Below are positions 26,363-34,474 of a stretch of 64,000 nucleotides of DNA, piece after piece. A program made the translations under genes and the position numbers. The notes beneath the pieces are model-generated. The model was not told where the DNA came from. It searched no databases and saw nothing but the letters and a program-made list of their open reading frames with translations. The stretch is taken from positions 124,001-188,000 of the forward strand of contig NZ_CAUCSQ010000002.1 in the NCBI RefSeq assembly GCF_958445495.1, written 5' to 3'. Position 1 is the first letter of the stretch. Every line of letters starts with the position of its first letter. The DNA is from an uncultured Bacteroides sp. Its GTDB lineage: Bacteria; Bacteroidota; Bacteroidia; Bacteroidales; Bacteroidaceae.

Positions 26363-26463
26363 TTTAATCTATTAATTTGGGGTCAACAATAGGTCAACAA
26401 CAAGGAAGATTAAGCAATATTTAGCATGATTTCAGCCCTTAAACGACACCACCAAACAAAAGA

Positions 26464-26497
26464 AATCCCTCAACAATCAACTGATTATCAAGGGATT
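26464..26497 (-). terminator. Terminator of tRNA-Arg
   Basis: AATCCCT / AGGGATT with an inner AATCA / TGATT stem. On the minus strand it lies 6 bp after the tRNA 3' end and is followed by a T-rich tail (TCTTTTGTTT). Confidence 0.7.
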
Positions 26498-26503
26498 CAT
26501 CTG

Positions 26504-26576
26504 TGACCCCGGTGCGATTCAAACGCACGACCTTCAGAACCGGAATCTGACGCTCTATTCACTAAGCTACGGGGCC
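26504..26576 (-). tRNA. tRNA-Arg (anticodon CCG)
   Basis: A 73-nt minus-strand cloverleaf. Acceptor GGCCCCG pairs with CGGGGTC (one G-U), the D stem is GCTT/GAGC, the anticodon stem TCAGA/TCTGA encloses loop TTCCGGT with anticodon CCG, and the T stem GTGCG/CGCAC encloses TTTGAAT. The discriminator base is A and CCA is not encoded. It reads CGG codons. A truncated integrase downstream shows it has served as an attachment site. Confidence 0.95.
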
Positions 26577-26596
26577 GTTCTTTTTTTATGCGAGCA

Positions 26597-26604
26597 CAAA
26601 AGTA
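26597..26604 (-). promoter_or_regulatory. Bacteroides -7 box for tRNA-Arg
   Basis: Reads TACTTTTG on the minus strand, 20 bp before the mature tRNA 5' end. Confidence 0.55.
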
Positions 26605-26763
26605 TAAAAAAAAAATTCATCTTCCTAATGATTCTCCTTTTTTTATAGTTCTTAAAGTCGCTACACTTGTTAACACTATGTTATTTTGAAATGCTATACG
26701 ACATAAATTTATCAATTTGACAATCTTTTAGAGAAATCTCAATACATATATCATTTTTATTCC

Positions 26764-26771
26764 TATCTTTG
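26764..26771 (+). promoter_or_regulatory. Bacteroides -7 box for asnA
   Basis: TATCTTTG, 26 bp before the asnA ATG. Confidence 0.6.
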
Positions 26772-26796
26772 CCGACAATTAATATTCAACAAACCT

Positions 26797-27834
26797 ATGA
26801 GTTACTTGATAAAACCTGAGAACTACAAACCGCTTCTCGACCTTAAACAAACAGAGTTGGGAATCAAACAAATAAAAGAGTTCTTCCAGCTAAATCTATC
26901 ATCCGAACTACGTCTAAGGCGGGTAACGGCTCCTCTTTTCGTTTTGAAAGGAATGGGTATCAACGATGATTTAAACGGAGTGGAACGGCCTGTCTCTTTT
27001 CCCATCAAAGACTTAGGAGACGCACAGGCGGAAGTTGTGCATTCATTGGCAAAATGGAAAAGACTGACTTTAGCTGATTACCACATCGAACCGGGATACG
27101 GTATCTATACTGATATGAATGCAATCCGTTCGGATGAAGAACTGGGTAACCTGCATTCGCTTTATGTAGACCAATGGGATTGGGAACGTGTTATCACCAA
27201 CGAAGACAGAAATATAAATTTCCTGAAAGAAATTGTCAACCGTATTTATGCGGCGATGATTCGTACGGAATATATGGTTTACGAAATGTATCCTCAAATA
27301 AAACCTTGCCTGCCACAAAAGCTGCACTTTATCCATTCGGAGGAGTTACGCCAACTTTACCCGAATCTGGAACCGAAATGCCGCGAACACGCTATTTGCC
27401 AAAAATATGGCGCCGTATTCATCATAGGAATAGGCTGCAAGTTGGGTGACGGTAAAAAACACGACGGACGCGCTCCGGACTATGATGATTACACAACACA
27501 CGGACTGAATGACTTGCCCGGACTAAACGGGGACTTGTTACTCTGGGACGATGTATTGCAACGTTCAATCGAGCTATCGTCTATGGGTATCCGTGTAGAT
27601 AAAGAAGCATTGCAACGCCAGTTAAAAGAGGAACACGAAGAGAAAAGGCTGGAACTTTATTTTCACAAACGCCTGATGAATGATACTCTTCCGTTATCTA
27701 TCGGCGGGGGTATCGGACAATCACGTTTGTGTATGTTTTACCTCCGTAAAGCGCATATCGGAGAAATACAAGCCAGTATATGGCCTGAAGATATGCGCAG
27801 AGAATGTGAAAAACTAGAAATCCACCTTATATAA
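26797..27834 (+). CDS. asnA: Aspartate--ammonia ligase
   Basis: A 345-residue ammonia-dependent asparagine synthetase (AsnA), which resembles the catalytic core of class II aspartyl-tRNA synthetases. It forms asparagine from aspartate, ammonia and ATP. Recognisable segments are RLRRVTAPLF near residue 37, LHSLYVDQWDWERV near 121, a long central region with KYGAVFIIGIGCKLGDGKKHDGRAPDYDD, and the C-terminal motif LPLSIGGGIGQSRLCMFYL near 301, matching class II motif 3. ung follows after 5 bp, so the two are likely co-transcribed. Confidence 0.95.
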   Translation: MSYLIKPENYKPLLDLKQTELGIKQIKEFFQLNLSSELRLRRVTAPLFVLKGMGINDDLNGVERPVSFPIKDLGDAQAEVVHSLAKWKRLTLADYHIEPGYGIYTDMNAIRSDEELGNLHSLYVDQWDWERVITNEDRNINFLKEIVNRIYAAMIRTEYMVYEMYPQIKPCLPQKLHFIHSEELRQLYPNLEPKCREHAICQKYGAVFIIGIGCKLGDGKKHDGRAPDYDDYTTHGLNDLPGLNGDLLLWDDVLQRSIELSSMGIRVDKEALQRQLKEEHEEKRLELYFHKRLMNDTLPLSIGGGIGQSRLCMFYLRKAHIGEIQASIWPEDMRRECEKLEIHLI

Positions 27835-27839
27835 TTGCC

Positions 27840-28502
27840 ATGAACGTACAAATAGAAGAAAGCTGGAAAACACATTTACAACCGGAATTTGATAAAGACT
27901 ACTTCCGGGTACTTACGGAATTTGTAAGAAACGAATATAGCCATTATCAGATATTCCCGCCCGGAAGACTGATATTTAACGCTTTCAATCTTTGCCCTTT
28001 CGACAAAGTAAAGGTTGTAATCATCGGACAGGACCCGTATCACGGGCCGGGACAAGCGCATGGTCTTTGTTTCTCCGTAAATGACGGGGTACAATTTCCT
28101 CCCTCATTGGTCAATATTTTTAAAGAGATAAAGGCGGATATAGGAACGGACGCCCCTTCTACCGGAAACCTGACCCGTTGGGCTGAACAAGGAGTGTTAT
28201 TGCTCAACGCGACATTGACTGTCCGGGCACATCAGGCGGGTTCGCACCAAAACCGAGGATGGGAGACGTTTACCGATGCCGTTATCCGTATTCTGGCGGA
28301 GAATAAAGAACATCTGGTATTTATTTTATGGGGTTCTTATGCACAAAAGAAGGGAGCATTCATTGACCGGAACAGGCATCTGGTACTTACTTCCGCACAT
28401 CCGTCTCCTCTCTCCGCTCATAACGGTTTCTTCGGTAACAGGCATTTCAGCCGGACAAACGATTATTTGAAGGCTCATGGGGAAACAGAGATTAATTGGT
28501 AG
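27840..28502 (+). CDS. ung: Uracil-DNA glycosylase
   Basis: A 220-residue family 1 uracil-DNA glycosylase that excises uracil from DNA in base excision repair. The water-activating motif GQDPYHGPGQAHGLCFSV (from about residue 61) contains the catalytic Asp, and the DNA-intercalation loop HPSPLSAHNGFFG (from about 185) contains the conserved His and the minor-groove loop. The length is normal. It lies 5 bp after asnA. Confidence 0.96.
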   Translation: MNVQIEESWKTHLQPEFDKDYFRVLTEFVRNEYSHYQIFPPGRLIFNAFNLCPFDKVKVVIIGQDPYHGPGQAHGLCFSVNDGVQFPPSLVNIFKEIKADIGTDAPSTGNLTRWAEQGVLLLNATLTVRAHQAGSHQNRGWETFTDAVIRILAENKEHLVFILWGSYAQKKGAFIDRNRHLVLTSAHPSPLSAHNGFFGNRHFSRTNDYLKAHGETEINW

Positions 28503-28606
28503 AAACAAGCAGGTAAAAATGATAAAATTAGAAGGTAGTTTGTAAGAGGAGATATCAAAATGGTTTTAGAGTAAAAATTTTGTTATTTGCAACTTCCTTT
28601 AGATAA

Positions 28607-28662
28607 CATCCTCCTGTTTAACCCTAATCTGTAACACACTGCAAGGGTTAAACAGGAGGATG
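28607..28662. repeat. Perfect 19-bp inverted repeat, member of a two-copy hairpin family
   Basis: The left arm CATCCTCCTGTTTAACCCT (28607-28625) and the right arm (28644-28662) are exact reverse complements around an 18-nt loop; the flanks can extend the stem with one bulge. It lies after ung in a convergent spacer, so it may act as a terminator or mRNA-stabilising hairpin. A related hairpin with compensatory changes is at 48101-48153. Confidence 0.8.
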
Positions 28663-28998
28663 GTTATATTTTAACTCACGGATTAATAATTCCTTTATAA
28701 CAGGCAAAACCACTTTATTCTTCTATTCCAAAGATATTTGCATTCATTTTTCATAGAGATGTTTAAATGAAAATGAAGAGCAGATTTCCATGAAAAGGAT
28801 AAAATTACTTTCCGCCAAACTTCAATAAACGCGGCATTTATTGAATATCTCCGGCATAGACATCGTATAAGATATAAATGTATAATTAAAAAAGAGGCAC
28901 GGTAAATTTAAATCGAGACGAATTTCCGATATGACTATCTATATAAGTTGAATCGGAGTACGTTCTCAAAAGAGAAAGGCGACCCGGTTAAAATTGCA

Positions 28999-29033
28999 GG
29001 TCCGCGATACATGCTTCGGCTGATGTGTGGACC
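28999..29033 (-). terminator. Terminator hairpin of lptD
   Basis: GGTCC / GGACC with inner ACAT / ATGT and a GC-TTCG-GC tip, located 13 bp beyond the lptD stop on the minus strand and followed there by a short T-run further on. Confidence 0.6.
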
Positions 29034-29045
29034 GCTTCTTAATGT

Positions 29046-31766
29046 TTAATACCACTGGATATTACTTTGCGTCTGGCTCCTCTGTTCATATTTCAAGTCT
29101 CGAAGGATACTTGCATTCGCACGAATCGTTACATTGTAATATTTCCAACGTCCGAAAGGTGAAAGACTGGCGGACAGATTGAAGCAATGCAGGTCACGGG
29201 AGATTGTACAAGAGGTCTGGGTAATCTCTTTCGCTTGAAAGTCATAACCGGAATTGAATGAGAGAGACCAGTTATTGGATATCTTTATATTTCCATTCGC
29301 ATTAATATTATGTGTATATGTATAGGGATATCTCATGGAATGACGGTTGATAGGTTTCGTTCTGTCCTCACGGATATTGAATGAGTAACTGATACTTAAA
29401 GACCAAGGCATTTTGAATACCTGATAACCGTCCGGGTCTGCTTGCGCCTTTTCTACCTTTTTAGTAGTAGTCCCGTCTTCTTCCAATCCCTCCGAATCTT
29501 CTTCACCGTCATCCGCCGACTTTTTGTTCTTATCGTCTTCCGTTTCGTCTTTGGGACCAAACCACTTTTTCCACGTATCATTATTGAAGGTATAATTAAA
29601 AGAAGAACCATAGCCCTGGAAGCGTCCGAAACGGCCATACGACCATTCTGTCCGGTTACCTGTCACCACATTACCATTTTTATCGAAAGTATAGGCATAC
29701 GTAGCGAACGAAGCATTCATGTTAAAGGTGTAGTTTTTAGTCAACTTCAGACGCAAAGTCATACTTAAATCGCTCCACGGCCTTTCTTTTGCAGCCATAT
29801 TATAAGACATGCTTGCACCGAACTCATCAATGAGGCTGACTTTTTTTACCGTATCCTTCTTCGCATCATAATATTTCATCTCCAAATTGTTGGAGATAGA
29901 GAAACTTACCGTTCCTGAACCTTCACGAGAAGGTACGCCATAAGGTTGTCCGGTAAATGGAGAGTAATATTGCGTATCACCGTTGTAATCGGTATATTCT
30001 TCCCAATATTTGCTGAATCCGGGAGCACCGCTCAAACTCACTTGCGGCGTAAACACGTGACGAATCTGTATTTCCTTTTTCTTTGCAAAGAGCGGTTTAT
30101 ACATACCATACAGCTTGGTACTCAAACTTAAACTTGCCGAATAGTTGGATACCCGGTAGAAACCGTTCAACGTATCGCCCGGTAATGTTTCCAACCGATG
30201 GGTATCTTCATTATAGTGCTGGTTTATCTTGCGAGTGTACCAACGTTCCGTATAATTGACCGAAGGAGAAACTTGCAGGTATTTAAACAAAGTAAAAGTA
30301 GCACTGATAGGAATATTATGATTCATTGCATTTTCCCATTCGCTTAACCCGGCCTTGAACAAACGGTCATCTTTTGTACGGATGCTGTTTGTCAGACGTC
30401 CCGTATAACTGATGGAAATCTTTTCATACCAACGTTCTTCTCCCGCCGCTTTCTTGCGTTTGAACGGAAAGAGACGGCTCAACGTGATGTTCAGGTCAGG
30501 CAGAGTCACTGCAATGGAAGAATCACGCATTGTCTGTGCAATATTGGTAGTTCCGGATAATGTCAAACCGATATCAGGGAAACTGCGTGAATAACTGATA
30601 CTTGACGTTTTGGTATTCTGAGTCAACAACTGGGAATTATAAAGGTTGTTGATATTGGAACGTTCGTAACTACTGGTAGCGAAATTCACACTGGCAGAGA
30701 AAGTGCTGTTCGGACTTGCCTTAGCATCCTGACGATGATTCCATACAATCTTGAAGTCTTTGGCAACTGTGTAATCCGGCATTCCCTTATCGCCGGTTTT
30801 CGTCACCTGGTAGTCGGCCTGCAACGTACCGGAATATTTGTAACGCCTATTGTAATTAGTCAGTCCCGATAATCGCCATGAACCTTTGGTGAAAATATCT
30901 CCCGTCATTTTCAGGTCCATTATATCACTGATGGCAAAATAATATCCTCCTTCCGCCAGACCGAAACCACGGCTGGAATCATCCATATAGGTCGGCATTA
31001 TAAAACCGGAAGAATAACTGCTGGAAAACGGGAAGAAGAAGAAAGGAACAGCTAACGGCAAAGGAACATCTTCCACCACCAGATAAGCGGGACCTGTCAC
31101 CACATTCTTTTTAGGTCTTACTTTCGCCCTTGTCAATTGCATATAGAAGTGAGGATGGTCATGATGATCACAAGTCGTGTAGCGGCCGTGCTCCATAAAA
31201 ATTTCATCGTTAGAACCTTTCTTGGCCTTGTTTCCGGTCACATACCCTTCTCCCTGCTGGGTAACGATGTCAGTGATTCCCGCTTTCTTGGTTTTAAAAT
31301 TGTACCGGATTGTTTCCGTATCATAGGCCGTATCCCCGTCTTTAAACACGGGTTTGCCTTTTTCCACTCCTGCAGAGTCTTTAATGCCATAGGCATGCAC
31401 CGTACTGCTGTCCAGATTCATTGAAATGACTTCCGCCGCTAATTCAATATTCTGATAGTTGACTTTTCCGCTTCCATAAAGCGTGGCAGAACCGCCCAAA
31501 GTAAAAACCGTGGAGTCGTTGGATTCATAAACGACCGGTGCGTCAAGCGGCTGCTTTTTCGGTTTCGATTCAACAGAATCAATGCGTACCGTTACCGTAT
31601 CTGCCCCCAATGAATCATTCCTTTGCAGGGAATCATTCTGGGCAGTAGCAGTATTAGAGGCAATCATTCCTCTTCTTCGACGTTGAGACGTAGCCTCATC
31701 GGGAAGCATCAGTAAAACAATCAGCAGTATAGATGATATAAGTATTTTTGCTTTCAATGGCGCCAT
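29046..31766 (-). CDS. lptD: LptD-like outer-membrane LPS assembly protein
   Basis: A 906-residue outer-membrane protein that, with LptE, inserts lipopolysaccharide into the outer leaflet. A signal peptide (about residues 1-27) is followed by an LptA/OstA-like N-terminal domain (about 80-215, ATLYGSGKVNYQNIELAAE and DTETIRYNFKTKKA) and a large beta-barrel in the rest, rich in alternating aromatic and polar residues. A His/Cys-rich stretch, CDHHDHPH, lies near 199-206 at the domain junction. An acidic low-complexity insert (EDSEGLEEDG) sits near 765. The final residues IQWY fit a barrel end. The family is annotated as LptD in Bacteroidetes, though divergent from the proteobacterial protein. 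Confidence 0.85.
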   Translation of the reverse strand: MAPLKAKILISSILLIVLLMLPDEATSQRRRRGMIASNTATAQNDSLQRNDSLGADTVTVRIDSVESKPKKQPLDAPVVYESNDSTVFTLGGSATLYGSGKVNYQNIELAAEVISMNLDSSTVHAYGIKDSAGVEKGKPVFKDGDTAYDTETIRYNFKTKKAGITDIVTQQGEGYVTGNKAKKGSNDEIFMEHGRYTTCDHHDHPHFYMQLTRAKVRPKKNVVTGPAYLVVEDVPLPLAVPFFFFPFSSSYSSGFIMPTYMDDSSRGFGLAEGGYYFAISDIMDLKMTGDIFTKGSWRLSGLTNYNRRYKYSGTLQADYQVTKTGDKGMPDYTVAKDFKIVWNHRQDAKASPNSTFSASVNFATSSYERSNINNLYNSQLLTQNTKTSSISYSRSFPDIGLTLSGTTNIAQTMRDSSIAVTLPDLNITLSRLFPFKRKKAAGEERWYEKISISYTGRLTNSIRTKDDRLFKAGLSEWENAMNHNIPISATFTLFKYLQVSPSVNYTERWYTRKINQHYNEDTHRLETLPGDTLNGFYRVSNYSASLSLSTKLYGMYKPLFAKKKEIQIRHVFTPQVSLSGAPGFSKYWEEYTDYNGDTQYYSPFTGQPYGVPSREGSGTVSFSISNNLEMKYYDAKKDTVKKVSLIDEFGASMSYNMAAKERPWSDLSMTLRLKLTKNYTFNMNASFATYAYTFDKNGNVVTGNRTEWSYGRFGRFQGYGSSFNYTFNNDTWKKWFGPKDETEDDKNKKSADDGEEDSEGLEEDGTTTKKVEKAQADPDGYQVFKMPWSLSISYSFNIREDRTKPINRHSMRYPYTYTHNINANGNIKISNNWSLSFNSGYDFQAKEITQTSCTISRDLHCFNLSASLSPFGRWKYYNVTIRANASILRDLKYEQRSQTQSNIQWY

Positions 31767-31792
31767 TAACTAATAGTTTACGCTTGAAGTGG

Positions 31793-31800
31793 CAAAAGTA
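31793..31800 (-). promoter_or_regulatory. Bacteroides -7 box for lptD
   Basis: Reads TACTTTTG on the minus strand, 27 bp before the lptD start. Confidence 0.5.
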
Positions 31801-31855
31801 CACAATCTTCACCAAATATGAGTTAGAATCTTCGTTATTTAATTATTTTTTAGTG

Positions 31856-32392
31856 CTATAAAAAGAGAGAACACCATCTATCAAAGCGGCTTAGGCCTTC
31901 TTCACCATATTTTGCAATACTTTGCCGCGCTTTTTCCACAGTTTTCTCTTCATCCAGATGGGTTTTAGAAAAGAATTTATCCGCAAAGCAAATCAATTGC
32001 TCTTCCAGGGTAATGGGCAGCATCTCACGATGAGGAACGGGGAGCTGCTGGGCAATGATATCTTCCAACGAGAGTCCGGCTCCCGTATGGCGTTCGCACA
32101 CCAATGCGTGTTGGGGGAAACCTTCCGCCCGCAAGATTTCAGCTCCCAAATATCCGTGGGCGATATAAGGATGAGTGCCAAAGCACTGAATGGTGGGAGC
32201 ATCGGTCTGAAAAATTCCAATATCATGCAACAGAGCAGCTTCTTTCACAAAACTCCGGTTTAAACGCAATTCGGGATGAGCATCCAGCATTTTCATTGCC
32301 TTTCCGGACACCGCCAGACTATGAATTACTAAGATTTGTCTCTGCTGCGTATTTTCCGGATAATATTTATCAATGATTTCGTATGGATTCAT
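31856..32392 (-). CDS. HD-domain phosphohydrolase-like protein
   Basis: A 178-residue cytoplasmic HD-domain protein. The start at 32392 (MNPYEIIDKYYPENT) is preferred over an upstream frame extension. The metal-binding signature is visible: the first His in IHSLAVSGKA near residue 23, LLHDIGIF near 53 with the HD pair, and later His residues in THPYIAHGYLG and CERHTGAG near 72-105. Such proteins cleave phosphomonoester or nucleotide substrates; the actual substrate is unknown. It lies between lptD and the divergent NamZ-type gene. Confidence 0.82.
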   Translation of the reverse strand: MNPYEIIDKYYPENTQQRQILVIHSLAVSGKAMKMLDAHPELRLNRSFVKEAALLHDIGIFQTDAPTIQCFGTHPYIAHGYLGAEILRAEGFPQHALVCERHTGAGLSLEDIIAQQLPVPHREMLPITLEEQLICFADKFFSKTHLDEEKTVEKARQSIAKYGEEGLSRFDRWCSLFL

Positions 32393-32427
32393 GTGCTTTA
32401 TTTTTTGCTCTCTTGATGAGAAATTAA

Positions 32428-32435
32428 TATTTTTG
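32428..32435 (+). promoter_or_regulatory. Bacteroides -7 box for the NamZ-type gene
   Basis: TATTTTTG, 25 bp before the ATG at 32461. The divergent HD-domain promoter must overlap this 70-bp spacer. Confidence 0.5.
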
Positions 32436-32460
32436 TGCAATATTACAAAAAATTACCGAC

Positions 32461-33624
32461 ATGAGAACTAGAACTTCCCTCATTCTTTTTTTTCTATTTG
32501 TTATACTCCTTTCTGAAAGTGCCAATGGTAAAGTCGTCACCGGCGCAGAACGTCTCGAACAATACCTGCCGCTCATACGAGGAAAACGTGTCGGAATGGT
32601 GGTAAATCAAACTTCTGTCGTAGGGAAAGAACAGACTCATCTGCTCGATACTCTGTTAAGGTTAAACGTGAATGTAGTTAAAGTATTTGCTCCCGAACAC
32701 GGTTTTCGCGGAAATGCAGACGCCGGTGAAACCGTGAAGGACGGAAAAGACGCCCGTACCGGAATTCCTATCATCTCTCTCTACGGAGCTAACAAAAAAC
32801 CGGCTGCCGCCCAACTCGAAGATATCGATGTTGTCTTATTCGATATTCAGGATGTGGGTGCACGGTTCTATACCTATATCAGTACCATGTATTATGTAAT
32901 GGAGGCTTGTGCGGAAAATAACAGGCAAATGATTATATTGGACCGTCCCAACCCTTGCGATTACATAGACGGGCCGGTACTCAAACCTACTTATCGCAGT
33001 TTTGTCGGCATGTTGCCCATACCTGTGCTTCACGGATGTACTGTCGGCGAACTGGCACAAATGATAAACGGCGAAGGCTGGATTGCCAATAAGAAAAACC
33101 CCTGTCCGTTAAGAATCATCCCGGTAACCGGATGGAAACACGGAGATTCTTATTCGCTTCCGGTAAAGCCCTCTCCCAACCTGCCGAATAATCAGTCGAT
33201 TCGTCTGTATGCTTCCCTTTGTCCGTTTGAGGCAACTCGTATCAGTGTAGGAAGAGGAACTAGATTTCCTTTTCAAGTGATAGGCGCTCCCGACAGGAAA
33301 TTCGGAAATTTCTCCTTTACTCCCCGTTCTTTGCCCGGTTTTGATAAACAACCGATGCATAAAGGGACGGCTTGCTATGGAGAGGATTTGAGGACAGTGA
33401 CCGATGTCAAGGGGTTTACTTTAAATTATGTCCTTCGCTTTTATCGTTTGTCCGGTCAAGGCCCGGCTTTTTTTTCCCGTCCCCGCTGGTTTGATTTGCT
33501 CATGGGAACAGATAGTGTGCGCAAAGCGATTCTCAGAGGCGAACCGGAAGAGAAGATTCGGGAGTGCTGGAAAAAAGAGTTACAGGCTTACAAGGAGACG
33601 AGAAAGAATTATCTGCTTTATTAA
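32461..33624 (+). CDS. Secreted NamZ-type exo-beta-N-acetylmuramidase (DUF1343, GH171)
   Basis: A 387-residue secreted protein of the DUF1343 family. A signal peptide covers about residues 1-23. Family landmarks are GKRVGMVVNQTSVVGK near 42, FAPEHGFRGNADAGE near 80, VVLFDIQDVGARFYTYIS near 122 and ILDRPNPCDY near 158. The founding characterised member, NamZ (YbbC) of Bacillus subtilis, releases N-acetylmuramic acid from the non-reducing end of peptidoglycan fragments and defines family GH171. The same activity is inferred here, acting on muropeptides in the periplasm. Confidence 0.88.
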   Translation: MRTRTSLILFFLFVILLSESANGKVVTGAERLEQYLPLIRGKRVGMVVNQTSVVGKEQTHLLDTLLRLNVNVVKVFAPEHGFRGNADAGETVKDGKDARTGIPIISLYGANKKPAAAQLEDIDVVLFDIQDVGARFYTYISTMYYVMEACAENNRQMIILDRPNPCDYIDGPVLKPTYRSFVGMLPIPVLHGCTVGELAQMINGEGWIANKKNPCPLRIIPVTGWKHGDSYSLPVKPSPNLPNNQSIRLYASLCPFEATRISVGRGTRFPFQVIGAPDRKFGNFSFTPRSLPGFDKQPMHKGTACYGEDLRTVTDVKGFTLNYVLRFYRLSGQGPAFFSRPRWFDLLMGTDSVRKAILRGEPEEKIRECWKKELQAYKETRKNYLLY

Positions 33625-33725
33625 AACTCCTTTTCATCTTAGTCCGGATAAAATAAAGACGGGATAGACAGGCTGTTCAAACAAGTATAATCGAATGCAG
33701 CCAATCGCGTTTCGGTAATTTTCTG

Positions 33726-33733
33726 TACCTTTG
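33726..33733 (+). promoter_or_regulatory. Bacteroides -7 box for the Crp/Fnr-type regulator
   Basis: TACCTTTG, 20 bp before the ATG at 33754. It supports that ATG over a TTG at 33739. Confidence 0.5.
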
Positions 33734-33753
33734 TCTTATTGGAAGCACTGATT

Positions 33754-34335
33754 ATGACAGGTTTTAATTTATATATGGATAATATAAACACGACTTTTTT
33801 TAAAGAGTTGTGTTTAGAACACGGGGAGCTACGGCATTACAAAAGAGACGAATTTATTCTCCGAGAGGGTAATATGTGTCCCTTTTTCGGCTTTATCGTA
33901 TCAGGGGTTATCAAATATACTTGTACCAACCAAACAGAAAACAAGACATATAATGTGGGATTTTCTTTTGCTAACGAATTTATTGCCGATTATCCTGCTT
34001 GCTTATATAACAGGAAATCGGAACTGAATATGCAGACAATAACCCCGTGTGATATTTATATCTGTTCTTCCGACTTTCTCCTGCAAAAAATTGAAGAAAA
34101 CAAAGAGAACCAACGGATCGCCCGTATCGCAACCGAACAGCTATTTTTTCAGTCATACTCACGTTATTTGGATTTGTTCAGATTTACACCGGAAGAACGG
34201 TATCTTCAACTTTTGAAAAGATGCCCGGAAATCCTGCAAATGATATCACTCAAAGAAATTGCATCTTATCTTAAAATAACTCCCGTACACATGAGCCGTA
34301 TCAGGCGTAAACAGAGTTTTGGCAACAAAGAATGA
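33754..34335 (+). CDS. Crp/Fnr-family transcriptional regulator
   Basis: A 193-residue regulator with an N-terminal cyclic-nucleotide-binding-like beta-barrel (about residues 10-120: HYKRDEFILREGNMCPFFGFIVSGVIKYT) and a C-terminal winged helix (about 140-190: TPEERYLQLLKRCPEI ... SLKEIASYLKITPVHMSRIRRK). The ligand-pocket residues typical of cAMP-binding Crp are not seen, as in most Bacteroidetes members of this group. It is followed after 139 bp by the interrupted lipoprotein gene, which has its own promoter. Confidence 0.88.
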   Translation: MTGFNLYMDNINTTFFKELCLEHGELRHYKRDEFILREGNMCPFFGFIVSGVIKYTCTNQTENKTYNVGFSFANEFIADYPACLYNRKSELNMQTITPCDIYICSSDFLLQKIEENKENQRIARIATEQLFFQSYSRYLDLFRFTPEERYLQLLKRCPEILQMISLKEIASYLKITPVHMSRIRRKQSFGNKE

Positions 34336-34405
34336 ACATAAGTTTAGAAACTCAGTTTTTAACAATATTCCAAGATAGCATTTGCGCTATCAGGAAATTT
34401 TTCTC

Positions 34406-34413
34406 TATTTTTG
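34406..34413 (+). promoter_or_regulatory. Bacteroides -7 box for the interrupted lipoprotein gene
   Basis: TATTTTTG, 61 bp before the ATG at 34475. Confidence 0.5.
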
Positions 34414-34474
34414 TATTAGTCTGTTCCGGTTTTACGAAATGGAACAAGAGATTTCTAATTGATAGCCGAATGAT

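Larger units (their letters stand above)
28503..29045. other. Intergenic region between ung and lptD
   Basis: This 543-bp convergent spacer holds three hairpins: a perfect 19-bp one at 28607-28662, a 9-bp one at 28822-28846 (TTCAATAAA / TTTATTGAA, 7-nt loop) and the lptD terminator at 28999-29033. No coding frame is convincing. Confidence 0.6.
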
